Part shown: piece by piece, positions 1 through 13,600 of the stretch
How the letters are laid out: every line of letters starts with the position of its first letter
Position numbering within the stretch: the stretch's first letter is position 1
Assembly (NCBI RefSeq): GCF_016405855.1
Contig: NZ_JAEFCA010000001.1
Coordinates: 1,092,840 to 1,156,839 of the forward strand
Reading direction: 5' to 3'
Length of the DNA: 64,000 bases
Origin: Flavobacterium sp. IB48
GTDB lineage: Bacteria; Bacteroidota; Bacteroidia; Flavobacteriales; Flavobacteriaceae
Notes under the pieces: model-generated
The model's database searches: none
What the model saw: only the letters and a program-made list of their open reading frames with translations
Told to the model about the DNA's origin: nothing
Program-made: the position numbers and the translations under genes

Positions 1-1545
1 TTGGCGGCAGAAGCAAAAGCAAAAGCCGATGCAGAAGCATTACAAGCTAAACAAGTTGCAGAGGAAAAAGCTAGAGTGGAAGAAGAAGCTCGTCAGGCGA
101 AATTAGTAGCAGATGCGAAAGCAAAAGCTGATGCAGAAGCCCTTCAAGCGAAACTTGCTGCAGACGCGAAAGCAAAAGCAGATATGGAAGCTCTTCAAGC
201 AAAATTATTAGCTGATGCAAAAGTAAAAGCCGATGCAGAAGCAACAGCCAAAGCGAAGGCAGAAGCAGAAGCTAAAAAATTACAAGAAGAGGAAGATGCA
301 CGTCAAGCGAAATTGGCAGCAGATGCAAAAGCAAAAGCCGATGCAGAGGCATTAAAAGCACAACAAGTTGCTGAAGAAAAAGCTAGAGCAGAAGAACAAA
401 CTCGTCAAGCGAAATTAGCGGCAGATGCAAAAGCAAAAGCTGATGCAGAAGCTCTTCAAGCGAAACTTGCTGCAGACGCCAAAGCAAAAGCAGATATGGA
501 AGCTCTTCAAGCTAAACTTCTAGCGGACGCGAAAGCAAAAGCCGATGCAGAAGCGACAGAAAAATTAAAGGCTGAAGAAGAAACTAGGCTGTTAAGAGAA
601 GAAGAGGAGCGTCAGGCAAAATTAGCAGCAGATAAAGCTAAGGCAGATGCAGCAGCAGCAGCACTAGCAGCGAAAGCGAAAGATGATACTGGAAAAGCTA
701 TTGAAAACTTGACTCAGTCTGTTGAAAGTACAAGTAAAGTACAAACAGATTTATTAGATCAGTTTAAAGCAACTGTTGCGAATAAGCAAAAAGACTTGAA
801 CGATTTAAAAGAAGAGAACGATTTAAGTGAAAAGGGTATTTATAAAGAGCCAAAACCATTCAAGAGTGTAGCGGCAGAAAACAGCCAAATTGAAGCATTG
901 AAAGTTCAGATTGCTGATGCAAATGCTAGCATGAAAAATGAGATTGCGAAACTTACAAATCTTTATAACGATAGACTTAAAAAGTTCCCTAAAGATGATC
1001 CTTTGAATAAAGCTTATCTTGAAAAGATAAACGAATTAAAAGCGGCTCAGTTGAAAATGGAAAGTGAAGGAGCAGCTTTAATTGCCGATTTAGAGCGTAT
1101 TAAAACAGGAACTGAAATTGAGCGTAAACGTAGAATTAAACGTGCAGCTTATGAGAATGATGAAGGAAGATATGCACAAGATATTGCCGCTCTTAAACGA
1201 ATAAAAGAGACAACAAAAGTAAGTAGCACACCATTAAAAGCAAATGATTTTGATTTTGGTGAAGAGCAGTCAAATATGCAGATTATTAAAAATATTAAAA
1301 ACTCTGATAGCGGATATTATTTGATTCTTGCAGTACACAACAGTGTTGAGAAACGAGATGAGTTTTTAATTAAAGCAGTAGCTGCAGGACTTACAGATGT
1401 GAATTTCTTTTATAATGTGACAACAAGTAAGTATTACATCTATTATGAAAAATACGACGGTTTACAAGAAGCGACAAAGGCATTGGAAGCAAAAGGAAAC
1501 AAGCCATACAACGGTAGAATGGCTGTCGTAAAAGTCGAGAATTAG
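1..1545 (+). CDS. SprD-position coiled-coil gliding protein, 5' truncated by window edge
   Basis: The reading frame is open at base 1, so only the last 514 codons are seen. Residues 1-215 are almost entirely Ala, Lys, Glu and Asp in 17-residue units (QAKLAADAKAKADAEAL), predicted as a long helix or coiled coil. Residues 220-400 remain charged and helical. The last 85 residues (from about SDSGYYLILAV) alternate strand and helix like a SPOR domain; that fold assignment is inference. It lies 121 bp upstream of sprB on the same strand, which is where sprD sits in the sprC-sprD-sprB-sprF locus of F. johnsoniae. A role in SprB surface assembly or gliding is inferred from position only. The true start and any N-terminal domain lie outside the window. 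Confidence 0.6.
   Translation: MAAEAKAKADAEALQAKQVAEEKARVEEEARQAKLVADAKAKADAEALQAKLAADAKAKADMEALQAKLLADAKVKADAEATAKAKAEAEAKKLQEEEDARQAKLAADAKAKADAEALKAQQVAEEKARAEEQTRQAKLAADAKAKADAEALQAKLAADAKAKADMEALQAKLLADAKAKADAEATEKLKAEEETRLLREEEERQAKLAADKAKADAAAAALAAKAKDDTGKAIENLTQSVESTSKVQTDLLDQFKATVANKQKDLNDLKEENDLSEKGIYKEPKPFKSVAAENSQIEALKVQIADANASMKNEIAKLTNLYNDRLKKFPKDDPLNKAYLEKINELKAAQLKMESEGAALIADLERIKTGTEIERKRRIKRAAYENDEGRYAQDIAALKRIKETTKVSSTPLKANDFDFGEEQSNMQIIKNIKNSDSGYYLILAVHNSVEKRDEFLIKAVAAGLTDVNFFYNVTTSKYYIYYEKYDGLQEATKALEAKGNKPYNGRMAVVKVEN
52..558 (+). repeat. Tandem coding repeat, 17-residue units in a 312-bp higher unit
   Basis: Inside the coiled-coil gene, the motif QVAEEKAR recurs at residues 18 and 122, and the DNA starting at 109 recurs at 421, giving a 312-bp period. 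Each copy contains three 51-bp units coding QAKLxADAKxKADxEAx. The two long copies are close to identical at the DNA level, including the KADMEAL variant unit in the same place, which suggests recent duplication. Confidence 0.85.
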
Positions 1546-1555
1546 TAAAAGCACT

Positions 1556-1583
1556 AGTCTCTCTTAAAATGGGAAGAGAGACT
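1556..1583 (+). promoter_or_regulatory. Perfect 10-bp hairpin between the SprD-like gene and sprB
   Basis: AGTCTCTCTT (1556-1565) pairs perfectly with AAGAGAGACT (1574-1583) around an 8-nt loop. Only TTT follows, so it is a weak intrinsic terminator at best. In an intercistronic position it could attenuate transcription or protect an mRNA end, setting relative levels of the two gliding proteins. The function is inference. Confidence 0.55.
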
Positions 1584-1665
1584 TTGAAATAAATGTTATC
1601 AAATACAAATTTTTTTATTCGCTAATGCCCCTTAGAGGATAAACAGAAGTAACAAAAAAAAGATT

Positions 1666-4600
1666 ATGAGAAAGCCTACTAACCTAAGATTGATTTTATT
1701 GACTTTGTTTTTATTGCAAAGTTATCTTATGCTAGCCCAAAAAACCTTTGTAGACTTTAAACCAAGGTTTGAGACAAGCATTAGAGGAGATATGATGCTT
1801 ATTGGTAATAATATTGTTAATAGAGATAACGGTAAAGCCAAAGAGTATGCAAACGATCCTTTTACTGGAGGTACAGATAATAACTCGGAGAACATGCAAT
1901 ATATTGATATTGATGGTGATCCCGATACCTTTAGTTCAAGTTCTGCAACTTTAAAAGTGCCAGATGCTAGTAGAGCTTGTTACAATATTGTGTACGCAGG
2001 ATTGTATTGGTCGGGTATTTATACACAAGCTTCTTTAGATAACAAAACGGTAAAGCGAAGTGAATTAGGTAATATAAAGTTTAAGTTACCTCAGGAAACA
2101 GCGTATCATGAAATTTCGGGAACGTTAATCTATGATTATTACTCTGGTAATCCAAAAAGCACAAATGGAGATCAAGTACCATATGCTTATTACTATAATG
2201 TAACAGACCTACTAAAAGCTTCAAAAAATCCTGAAGGGGAATATACAGTTGCAAATATTAATTCTGCTCGAGGTAAATTGAGTAATGGTGGTTATGCTGC
2301 AGGATGGTCTTTATTTGTTATTTATGAAGACCCAAATTCTACTGCAAAATATATTACAGCTTATGATGGATTTAGCTGGATTCAAGCAGGCGGTCAAGAT
2401 TTGACGTATGCTATTTCTAATTTTAAAACTATTCCAACTGGAAATGTAAAAGTAAAATTAGCTTTTGCAGCTTTAGAAGGGGATAAAAATACATCGGGAG
2501 ATACTTATTCTGTAAATGGTACACAGGTTTATACTAACGAGCGTGCAAAAAATAATTTCTTTTGTAGTGTAATTAATGATCTCTCTGGAAATAATTTAGC
2601 CAGAAATCCAGCCAGTACAAATACACTTGGTTTTGATGCGGGTATTATTGAATTGAATAACGCCAGTAACGCTATTATTAAAAATGGTGATACTAAAGCT
2701 AATTTAAAACTAACGACCAGCGGAGATGGTTATGGTGTTTATTTTAATGCTTTTAATGTCGAGGTTATCGCTCCTCAAATTGCGCTGACAAAAATTGTAA
2801 AAGACACAGACGGGAAGAATATCGGAGGACAGAATGTGACTCTTGGTCAGCAATTAGTCTATGAAATTACGATTCAAAATAAAGGTAATGACGATGCAAC
2901 TTCATTAGTTATTACTGATCAGTTGCCAATAAACGTTATTTTTGATCAAAAAAATGATTTACTACCATTGCCAGATGGAATTATAGTTAAAACACCTTAT
3001 GACCCTGTTACAAGAAAAATTGTTTTTGAGGTAACAGATCCTAAATTAATAACAAAGAATAGTCCTACTGTAAGTAAAATCTCTTTTAAAGTTCAAGTAG
3101 TTCCTGATTGTCATTCACTAAGCGAGGCTTGCTCTAACAGTATCGACAACCAGGCTTTTGCTACTTATAAAGGGAAGGAAAATACAAGCTTTTCAATCGA
3201 TGAAACAGCTCCTCAAGGAAGTGTTAATTCAACTGATGGATGTGCTGTAACGCCAAAAGCCACAAACTTTTTAGTAGGTGTAGACGGTTGTGAATATACT
3301 GAAAATGTAACCTTATGTACAGATACTGTAGATCTTATTCCTGCAAAAGGATATGATAAGTACACATGGTATAGTGATGCCAAAATGACCAATAAAATTG
3401 GTGAAGGAAATCCATTTACTGTGAGTAAAGAAGGCACATATTATGTGTATAACTTGGCTCAAGCACCATGTAGATCTATTTCTCAATCTTTTGTTGTAAC
3501 TCGTTTTAAAAGTACAAGCAAAAACCCGGTGTTAGATTTCGCAAGCGAAGTTGTAACTTGTGCTGATACTGGTCAACCATTTCCAAACATTTATTTGTGT
3601 GGTGGTAATGATAAAAAAGAAATAAAAACAACTATCACGGATGCTTCCAATATAGTATGGGAACGTTTTGTTGAAGGCAGCTGTACGGTGTCAACAGGTA
3701 AAAACTGTCCAAACGAATCATTGACAAGTACTGGAAATCCGAATGAATTTTGTAAATGGGAGCAAGTAGGATCAGGACCTGATTATACTGCAGATGCAAA
3801 AGGAAGATATAGATTGACAGTTACCTATAAAGGTGGAGTTTGTTTCAATCGTTTTTATTTTGATGTTTATCAAAACCCATTAACTCCAACAGAAAAGCAT
3901 AAAGATATTATTTGTTCAAGTAATGGTAGTATTACTGTTGAAGGTGTCCCAGCTGGATATGAGTATGCCATCAGCAAGGATCCTAATGGACCTATAGGAG
4001 CATACCAGTCAAGTAATATATTCCCAATTGCTACTGAAGGTTCTTATACTGTCCATGTTAAACAAACCAATGTAACTACTTTTCCGTGTGATTTTGTAGT
4101 TAAAAATATTCTTATTAGAAAATTAGATGTTGATGTTAAGACAGTAATAACACAACCTCTTTGTGCAAGTAATAAAGGTACTGTTGAAGTTGCGGCAAAT
4201 AATTCGAATCCAAATTACACTTTTGTTATTAAACAAGGTAATGCAACAGTTCAGACCATTGGGCCAATTTCTAATAATAAAGCTATATTCGATTTACTTG
4301 CAGGAGATTACACACTTACTGTAACAACATCTGATGGTTGTACCAATATAAGCGATGTAAAAATAATTGCACCAGATGCACTTACTGCGACTTATGACGT
4401 AAAATCACTAACGGCATGTTCAGATGGAGAGATTACAGTAAATCCGAAAGGAGGTACAGCACCTTACTATTACTCTATAAATAATCAACCATTTGTTTCT
4501 GAGAATAAAATTCCTGTAGCAAATCCAGGTGGTAGCTATAGTATAAAAGTTGTAGACAGTCATGACTGTGAATATATAATTCCGACATTTTCAGTTAATC

Positions 4601-7600
4601 CTATTGCTAAACCAACAGTTACTATAAATTCGAAAAATGTAAGTTGTTACAATACTAAAGAAGGAGAAATTTCAATTTCAGTTTCTCCTGCAGATTCTGG
4701 TTATACCGTTTCTTATAGTATTGCTGGAGTTGCTGGTGGTGCATATACAACTTTACCAACAACGGGCTTAGCTGTAGGAGATTATAAGGTTACAGTAAAA
4801 TATACAATAAACGGAGTAGATTGTACTGACCCAGAAAAAGTTATTAAAATTACGGGACCTACATCTACACTGACTGCTTCTGCTGGTGTTGCTGAATTAT
4901 CAGGTTGTGGCCCGACAGGGAATACTAAACAAGGGATGGTTAGAATTACCAATCCTCAGGGAGGGGTGCCTTTTCCTGCACCAAATTTATACCGCTATAG
5001 TTTTGACGGAGGAAATACTTATATTACAGATAATTTTGCCTACATAAATCCGAGTTCATCTCCTATTACATTATATATTAAAGATGCTGCTGGGTGTATT
5101 TTCCCAATGTCAGGTATTATCTTAGACGAAAAACCGGCTGATCCTATATTTAGTGATCCTGTTTTGACTTATAATTGTAAAGGAGAAGGTACAGCTACAG
5201 TAACGGTTAATGCAGATGCAAGTCCAAATTATAGCTATTCTTACTATTTAGGGAAGCCAGATCCGGCAAACCCTTCTAATTACATTTATACTTTAAATAC
5301 AAATACTCCAGCTAATATTTTTAAAGATATTCCTGTTGGAGATTATAAAATTAAAGTAGAGTACAATTTAGTTTCTGTTCCGACTTATAGTAATTTACTA
5401 AAAGAGGATTTTGGAAGTGGACCACCAACTACAGCTCCTGGTATTGCAGCGGCATACTGTTTCAATGACCAAAGAGTTGACCCACCTTATTTATGTAAAT
5501 ATCCAGATGGAACACCTAGTAGATCTGTTGAAGATAATGCTTACTCAGTAGCAAGTTTCTTCTGGAGAGATGACGATCCAAATAGCAATAATAGTGGTGC
5601 TTGGTTCCATTTCAAAGATCATACAACAAACCCTAATAATTTAGCTAACACTGGAGATCCTGATGGTAGATATTTATTAGTAAACGTTGGTAATGCTGCT
5701 GGAAAATATGGTATTTTGTACAGTAAACCAATTGCAGATGTTATACCTAATCAAGATGTTATAGTCGACTTTTATGTAGGAAATTTATTAATGCCTTCTT
5801 ATAATAGTGCGGCTCCAATTATTAGAATTGAATTAATTGATTCTAAAGGTAATGTTGTAGCTAGAGATGATACAGGGGAAATTGCGCCTGGTTTAAATCA
5901 TCCTGACAGAAAAAAATGGGTGCCAATTAGTATTAAACTAAATCCTGGAGCAAACACCAATTTAACTTTTGTGATACGTTCGGGAAGTGAAGTATTTAAT
6001 GGAAACGATTTAGTAATCGATGATATTTGGGTACGTCAGGTGCCAAAATCATGTTTGCAGGACAAAACTTTAACTCTTAAAGTTCCAAGTGGACAAGGAT
6101 TTTCTGCAGAAGTAACAGGAATTAACGGAGTTAAATGTAAAGGAGATAAAAATGGTACTTTCAGTATTGTAGCTAAAAATTTTGATACTGTAAATGGTTT
6201 CTATTATACTTTAAATGGAAATGCTACTAATCCAACATGGGTAAAATCTATGACTTCTCCAGTTAACTTTGATGATAAAGGTGAAGGAACATATAATGTA
6301 AAAGTACGTTTTGCAAATAATGCATCTTCTTGTAGTTTCGATATTCCAACTACAATTACATCGCCAACTGCATTTGTAGTAAATGCAAGTGCATCGGCTG
6401 CAACGTGTAAAGGGGCAACTGTAACAGCAACTGTTTCAGGAGGAACTCCAGATTATGTAGTTACACTTAAAGATAAAAATTCGTCATATATAAAAACATT
6501 CCCAACTACGACTTGGAAAATAGACGAAGTTCCTGCTGGAACTTACATTGTTTCGGGTACTGATGCAAATGGATGTAACGTTGCGATGAATAAAGACTTG
6601 GTTATTAGTGCACCAAGTAAGCCAACGGCATCAATAGTTTCTAATGTCGGATTGTGTTTTGATGGTAGCAATGCTACTATTAGAGTTAGTGTATCTGGCG
6701 GTCTTAAGCCTTACACTTATCAAGTAAGTACTGATGGAGGTTTAACATACAGTAATCCAAGTTCAACTTTTAACGGGCCAACTTTTGATTATATCGCTAA
6801 AGGAACCGGTACATACCAGTTTTTAATTTTAGATGATAATAAATGTGATGCGATTACAGCAAGTCAAACTATTAATAAAGCGATCACAGCGAAAGCTGAT
6901 ATTAGTGTTCCATTATCTTGTAAAACAGGTACTGCTGCAAATGCTACTATAGATGTTACTATAGATGGCGGAACATCACCTTATACTTATACTGTTACAA
7001 ATAAAGGAACAGGTGCGGTACTAGTAAATAATGGTACTACTGCTGGTCCAACATTCTCTTATTCTGCTACAACAGCTGCGACTTATGTATTTGCTATTAA
7101 AGACAAAAACGGTTGTCCTATTACTGTAGAAAAAGAAGTGCTTGCTAAAGTTCCGGTTACGGCTACTCACGCTGTAAATCCAGTTACATGTTTTGGAAAA
7201 GCAGATGGTTATATTGATATTACGCCACAAAATGGTGTTGCACCATTTAAGATCCAATTTAATGGTACAGGAGCTTTTACAACAGTAACAACATCACCTG
7301 TTCGTTACGGTTCATTAGCAGGTTCTGTTGGTGCCGGTACTAAATATACTTATATTGTTGAAGATGCCTTAGGATGTCAACAACAATATACATTCTATGT
7401 AATTCAACCAGCTGCTGTTACACTTACAGCTTCTATTACAACGCCTTATAATTGTACCACTAATGCGGCTACTATTACAGCAAGTGCAGGTAACGGAAAC
7501 GGTGGTTTTACTTATGTATTAAAAAATACAACTACTGGTGCAACTATAGAAACTAACACTACTGGTATATTTAATAATTTAACTATTGCAGGAGATTACG

Positions 7601-10600
7601 AAGTAACAGCTACTGACAGTAAATCTTGTCCTATTACGAAAGCTGCAGGTACTATTAATGCATTGAATCCTCCAAAAGGAATGACACTTACGCCAACGGC
7701 AGTAAAATGTCCAAGCAATACAACAGATGTAACGATTACAAATGTTGTTAATGCTGCAGGAGTTGCTGTACCTACAACAGGTTTAGAATATAGAATTAAA
7801 CTTCCTGTACCTCCGGGTACTTCTACTTACCAAACTAGTAATACTTTTACTGGATTGGCAGCAGGTAAAACATATACTTTTGAAGTTAGGGATGCTAATT
7901 TCTGTGTGTATGAAAAAATACTTGATGTACCATCATTACCAGTATTTGCTGTAGCTTTAAAATCTCAGAATAATATTAGCTGTTCTACTGCAACTGATGG
8001 TTCTGCAATATTTACTGTTACAGGATTAGGTAATGGTACTGGATACAGTTATAAAGTAGATGCATTGCCAGCAGTGATAGGATTAACTACTCCACCAACC
8101 GGAAGTTCATTTGAAATTTCTGTACCAAATTTAAGTCCAGGACTTCATACAATTGTAGTAACAAATACAGTTACAAATTGTCCACAATCTCAATCGGTTA
8201 CGATTGCGGCACCACCTGCTGCATTGGTATTAAATCCATCAACATTAGTACACGTAACTTGTGATAATAAAGGAAAAGCAACAATTAATGTAGTTGGAGG
8301 TTGGGGAACTTATGAATATACAGTTACACCTACATCTCCAGCAGGATCAGCGATTGTTCAAACAACGACAAATGTATTTTCTAATTTAAATGCTGGTGCT
8401 TATTCTGTTTCTGTAAAAGATTTAAATGGTTGTACTGTAACAGGAACTTTTACTATTAATGATAAAGTTAATCCTACTGCGAGCATTGATGTTTCAAACT
8501 CAGATTTTTGTGTTGTAGGAACTGGAGCAAAAATTGTAGTATCGCCTAACAGTGCTCCTAATTATACGTATGTTCTAGATAATGGTGCTGTTCAAAATAC
8601 TGGTACTTTTACAGGAGTAACTCCAGGAATTACTCATAAAATTAGAGTTACTGATACTTCTACAGGATGTTATACTGATTTAACTGTGCCAACAATTAAT
8701 GCACCAATATCAGCGAAATTAAATCCTTTAGTAAAAGATTTAACTTGTGATGCTACAAATCCAAATGCAGTTATTGAAGTTTCTATAAAAGATGGTTATC
8801 CAGATTATAGCTATAGAGTAAGTACAAATGGCAGCGGATTTAGTGGTTCTAATATTCCAGTAGCAGCTGGTGCGACTACATTTACCTACCAAACAACTAC
8901 AGGTGCTGCAGCTGCAACTTATGAATTTGAAATTTTTGACAGTAAAGGATGTAGAACTACTGTAACGCAAAATATCGCTGCGAGAGTAACTCCAACAGCT
9001 ACAACTACACCAACAAATCCTACTTGTTATAATGGAAATGATGGTTCTATCATTGTAAACGCTAGTTTAGGTCTACCGCCATATACTTATGAAGTTTCTA
9101 AAGTTTCTGATACAGGACCATTTACTACCATGACTAGTAAAACATATTCTAATGCTACGGCTGGAGATTACTGGTTTAGAGTTACGGATGCGAAAAAATG
9201 TCAGTTTGTAACAGCAAAAACGACTGTTTCAAACCCGCCACAATTAACAGCTAAAGCTGATCTTACTACAGCTTTAAGTTGTGGAACATCAAACGCTACA
9301 CAAGCTGCTACTATTACAGTTACGGTATTATTGCCAGGAACACCATATAGCGGAACAGACAAATACAGATATAGTTTCAATGGAGTTTTACCGGCAGGAA
9401 CATCAAATACCTACACGACTAGCACTCCTGGTGCAGTTACAGTAGATGTATTCGATGCAAATAATTGCCCTTACAGAATTCCGGTTTCACCTGTCGTTAA
9501 TACATTAAATCCGCCATCAAATATGGCTTTTTCACAAGCCAATGTTATTTCTTGTATGGCTACACAATTAGATACAGATTTAACAGTATCTTATTCAGGA
9601 GGTGTAGGACCATTTAGAGTTGAAATTACATCTACAGATGCAGTTCCAGCTCCGGCAGTTGCTGTTGCAACAGGTGTAACGGCTCAGTCTTATGTATTTA
9701 AAGATTTAGCTCCAGGTAACTACTCTTTTAAAGTTACAGATGCTAATAAATGTACAACTACTGGCGATTATAAAATTGAAAAAGTTGAATTGCCTATTGC
9801 CAACGGTTCAGTAATTTCAAATGTAATTTGTAAAGGTGCATCAGATGGTAAACTTAGTTTTACAGTTTCTGGTAATGTAGGTGCTACATACACTTATGAA
9901 CTAAGAAACAGCGTAAATGCACTTGTACCAATTATTCAATCTTCAAAAACAGGAAATGTTATTGATTATGTAGGATTGCCTGCAGATACTTATACATTTA
10001 GAGTTACAAACTCAACAACAACTTGTTACGCAACAAAGGTTCTTGAAGTTAAAGAGCCGAAAGATCCATTGGCTCTTCTAGCGCCAACAATTACTCCTAT
10101 CACTTGTTCACCAAACAATGGTAAAGTAGTTATTAATACAACTGGCGGTTGGGGTAACAATAGATATACATTAACTCAACCTGACGGAACTTTAGTTGGT
10201 CCTCAGCCAAGTTCAACTTTTGCCAATATAACTCAGTCTGGTACTTATGGTATTTCTGTTACAGATTTAAATGGAAACGGATGTACTGTTACAGATACAT
10301 TTACTGTTGATGCAAAAGTATTGCCAAGCGCAAGTATCGATTTGACAGCTTCAGATTTATGTTATGATTCAGTTGGTAAAGCGACAATTGTAGTTACACC
10401 TACAGTTCCGTCTCCTACTTACATGTACAATATCAATGATGGTGTTTATCAAAGTAGTGGTACTTTCCCTAATTTGGAGCCAGGAAGGTATAATGTTAAA
10501 GTAAAAGATATGGCAACGGGTTGTATTTTACCATTGTCAGCAATAGATATTGAATCTGAATTGAAATTCAATGCTACTTTAAGCAAATCTGCAAACTGTC

Positions 10601-13600
10601 TTACTCAGAATACTGAGATAAAAGGTATTGTTTCTGGAGGAAAACTTAATTATTCTTATACTGTAACTAAAAATGGAACATTAGATCCAACTGTTATACC
10701 AGTAACAGGTACAACTTTTACTTATACAGATCCTGTAGATCCTCCGCAAGTTGGAAATACAACTTATATATTTACGTTAACAGATGCGTCAGATGCTAAA
10801 TGTAGTCTTACATCTACAGTTGTTGTAGGACCAAGAACAGATCCTGATTTTACATTAACTCCTAATTCAACTATTTTATGTAACGGAGATGCAACGGGTT
10901 CTATTACAGTAGCAATTGACAAGACAAAAGGAGTATCTCCTTATACAATCTCTGTCTACAATACAACAACTTCTACCTCTTATGGTGCACAAACTACTGG
11001 TCTTCCAGCTGGTGATTATACAGTAAGAGTAACAGATGATAAAGGTTGTTATATTGAGAAAACTACAGATATTAAACAACCTGCTAAAATTGAATTTGAT
11101 ATTGATGTTAAACCTATGACTTGTGATACTAGTGGTAGCGGAATATCTTATGGATCTATTACGGTTCACAATTTTACAGGAGGTTCAAGTGATATTGCTC
11201 CACTAGGACCATTTACTTATACTTTAACAAATAATGTTAATGAGCCAACGCAAGTTGCTCCACATGCAATTTCAGATGTTAGAGGTGATTATACTTTTAA
11301 TATTTTAAATTTTGGTATTTATCAATTAACGGTTTCTGATAAAAACGGCTGTTCAGTTACCAAAACAATCTCGATGGCATCAAAACCAGAAGATTTAAAA
11401 ATTGAGGTTAAAGCAGGAACAGCGTCATGTACAACAGCAAGTCTTGTTGTGACTGTAAATACGCCGATTATTGGAGGGCCTTATCATTTTGCTCTTTATC
11501 CAATCAATTCAGCTTCTACGCCGCCATATAAATACGCTGATAATACAGGATCATACCAAGATTCAGATTCAACGAATCCTGCAGATCCTGAATATACACA
11601 ATCGACTTTTAACGGTTTATTACCAGGGGTTACTTATTCGTTCATCGTTTATGACGTAACAACAGACTGTTATTTCTTTAAACAAGCAGAAGCACCAACA
11701 TTGACTTCTTCTAATTTAAATATTGCTGTAACACCAGCTAATGTAACATGTCAGGGAGCTGGTAATGGAAATGTTTCATTCACGTTCACGGGTACAAAAC
11801 CAACAACAGAAACAGTTAAATACGAAGTTTACAATTCGCAAAGTAATACACTAGTTACTCCTGCAGTTGGGGGTACAGTGACATTACCAACTAATTCGGC
11901 AACAAATGTAGGACCACTGGTTCCAGGGACATATTATATCTTATTTACAGAATTGGATAATACTTCAACTGTAGTTTGTATGAATACGTCTAAAACTTTT
12001 ACAATAAGTGAATCAGTTGTTCCATTAACATTAAAGGTTAGTTCTCCTAAAAATGATAATTGTGGAACTGATCAAGGTATAATTGAAGCTTTTGGACAAG
12101 GAGGAACGGTTACTAAAGTAGTCGTTGATCCATCAGATCCAACAAAAACTATTACAGTTCCAGCGCCTTATTTATATCAAATTTTCCCAGATACAGGTGT
12201 GGCTGGTGTAATTGATGGTTCAGATAAACCAGTGACTGATGCTGGGCTTTCTGCTTCTTTCGACCCAGCTCTTCATACTGGAAGTACTTTTAATAAAGAA
12301 TGGGGTCACTATTTAGTTTATGTAAAAGATGCAAATGGCTGTATTCAGGTAGAGTTTATTGAAGTGAAATTAGATCCAACTCCAGTAATAACAGCTGTTG
12401 TAAACAGTGTTTGTGCTGAGGAAGACTCTTTTGTAATCGATGTTGATATGACAACATTCGGTATTGCTCCATATACTTATAGTTTAGATGGTTTTGATTT
12501 TGTTCCTATGCCTGCAACACCATTTTCTATATCTAATCTTCATTCAGGAAATCATACTGTAGAAGTTAGAGATTTTAATGGTTGTGGTAATAAAGTAACA
12601 TTAAACCCTATTGCTGTACCTTTAGACATCAAAGCTAAATTTACTATAGACCCTACATGTAGAGATGCTGACGGTACAATTACTGCTGTTGTAACTGGCG
12701 GATTTGCACCAAATAATTTTGAATACACTTTAAAAAATAATACCGTAGCTACTGTAAATGTTGTGCAAATTAACAATCCAAAATTTGTAGGTCAGGCTGC
12801 GGGTAATTATACTGTAACAGTAAGAGATTTAAACACAAATTGTTCTAAATCAGTTATTGTTGATTTACTTGTACCAACTCTTGTAGATTTAGTTCCAGGA
12901 GATATTACAACAACTGCTGTTGATTGTAACGGAACACAAGGAACAAACAATAACGGAACTCTTACGGTTAACTTAAGAGCTGTTAATGACAATCCGGATT
13001 ATAAATTTATCCTGACACCTGTTTTACCTGCAGGACCTGCGATTACACAGGATAATAATAATTATTTTACAGGTTTAATTGCAGGAGATTATACAGTTAA
13101 AGTTATTTCTTCTAGAGGCTGTGAATTTGAGGTGCCTGCTAATGTACCTGCTCCAAGTGCAGTTTATGCAACTGCTACTGCAACACCATTTAGTTGTGCT
13201 GTTGATCCAACTACAACTACAGTTGTTGTATCGGCTGCAGGTGGTACAGGAACTGGAACATTTACTTTCAGTAAAGATGGTACTAATTATTTTACAAGTA
13301 ATAGTACACCAGCTGACGATAACTATACATTTGAGTTATCTGATACAGGAAGTGCTCAAAACCCTGACTATTGGGTGAAAGATGCTAATGGATGTATTTA
13401 CAAAACAAATGGTTTAGTTACAAAATTAGATCCATTACCAAAATTAATTTCAGCGACAGCTAAAAGAAATTCTGCAACAGGATCTCAAATTGATTGTCAA
13501 AATGGTAGAGAGTTAATTCAAATTGATGTAGTTGGAGGATCAACGCCAGCTGATTTCAAATACGAAGTTTCTATCGATGGAACTGGTTATGTGGTTCTGA

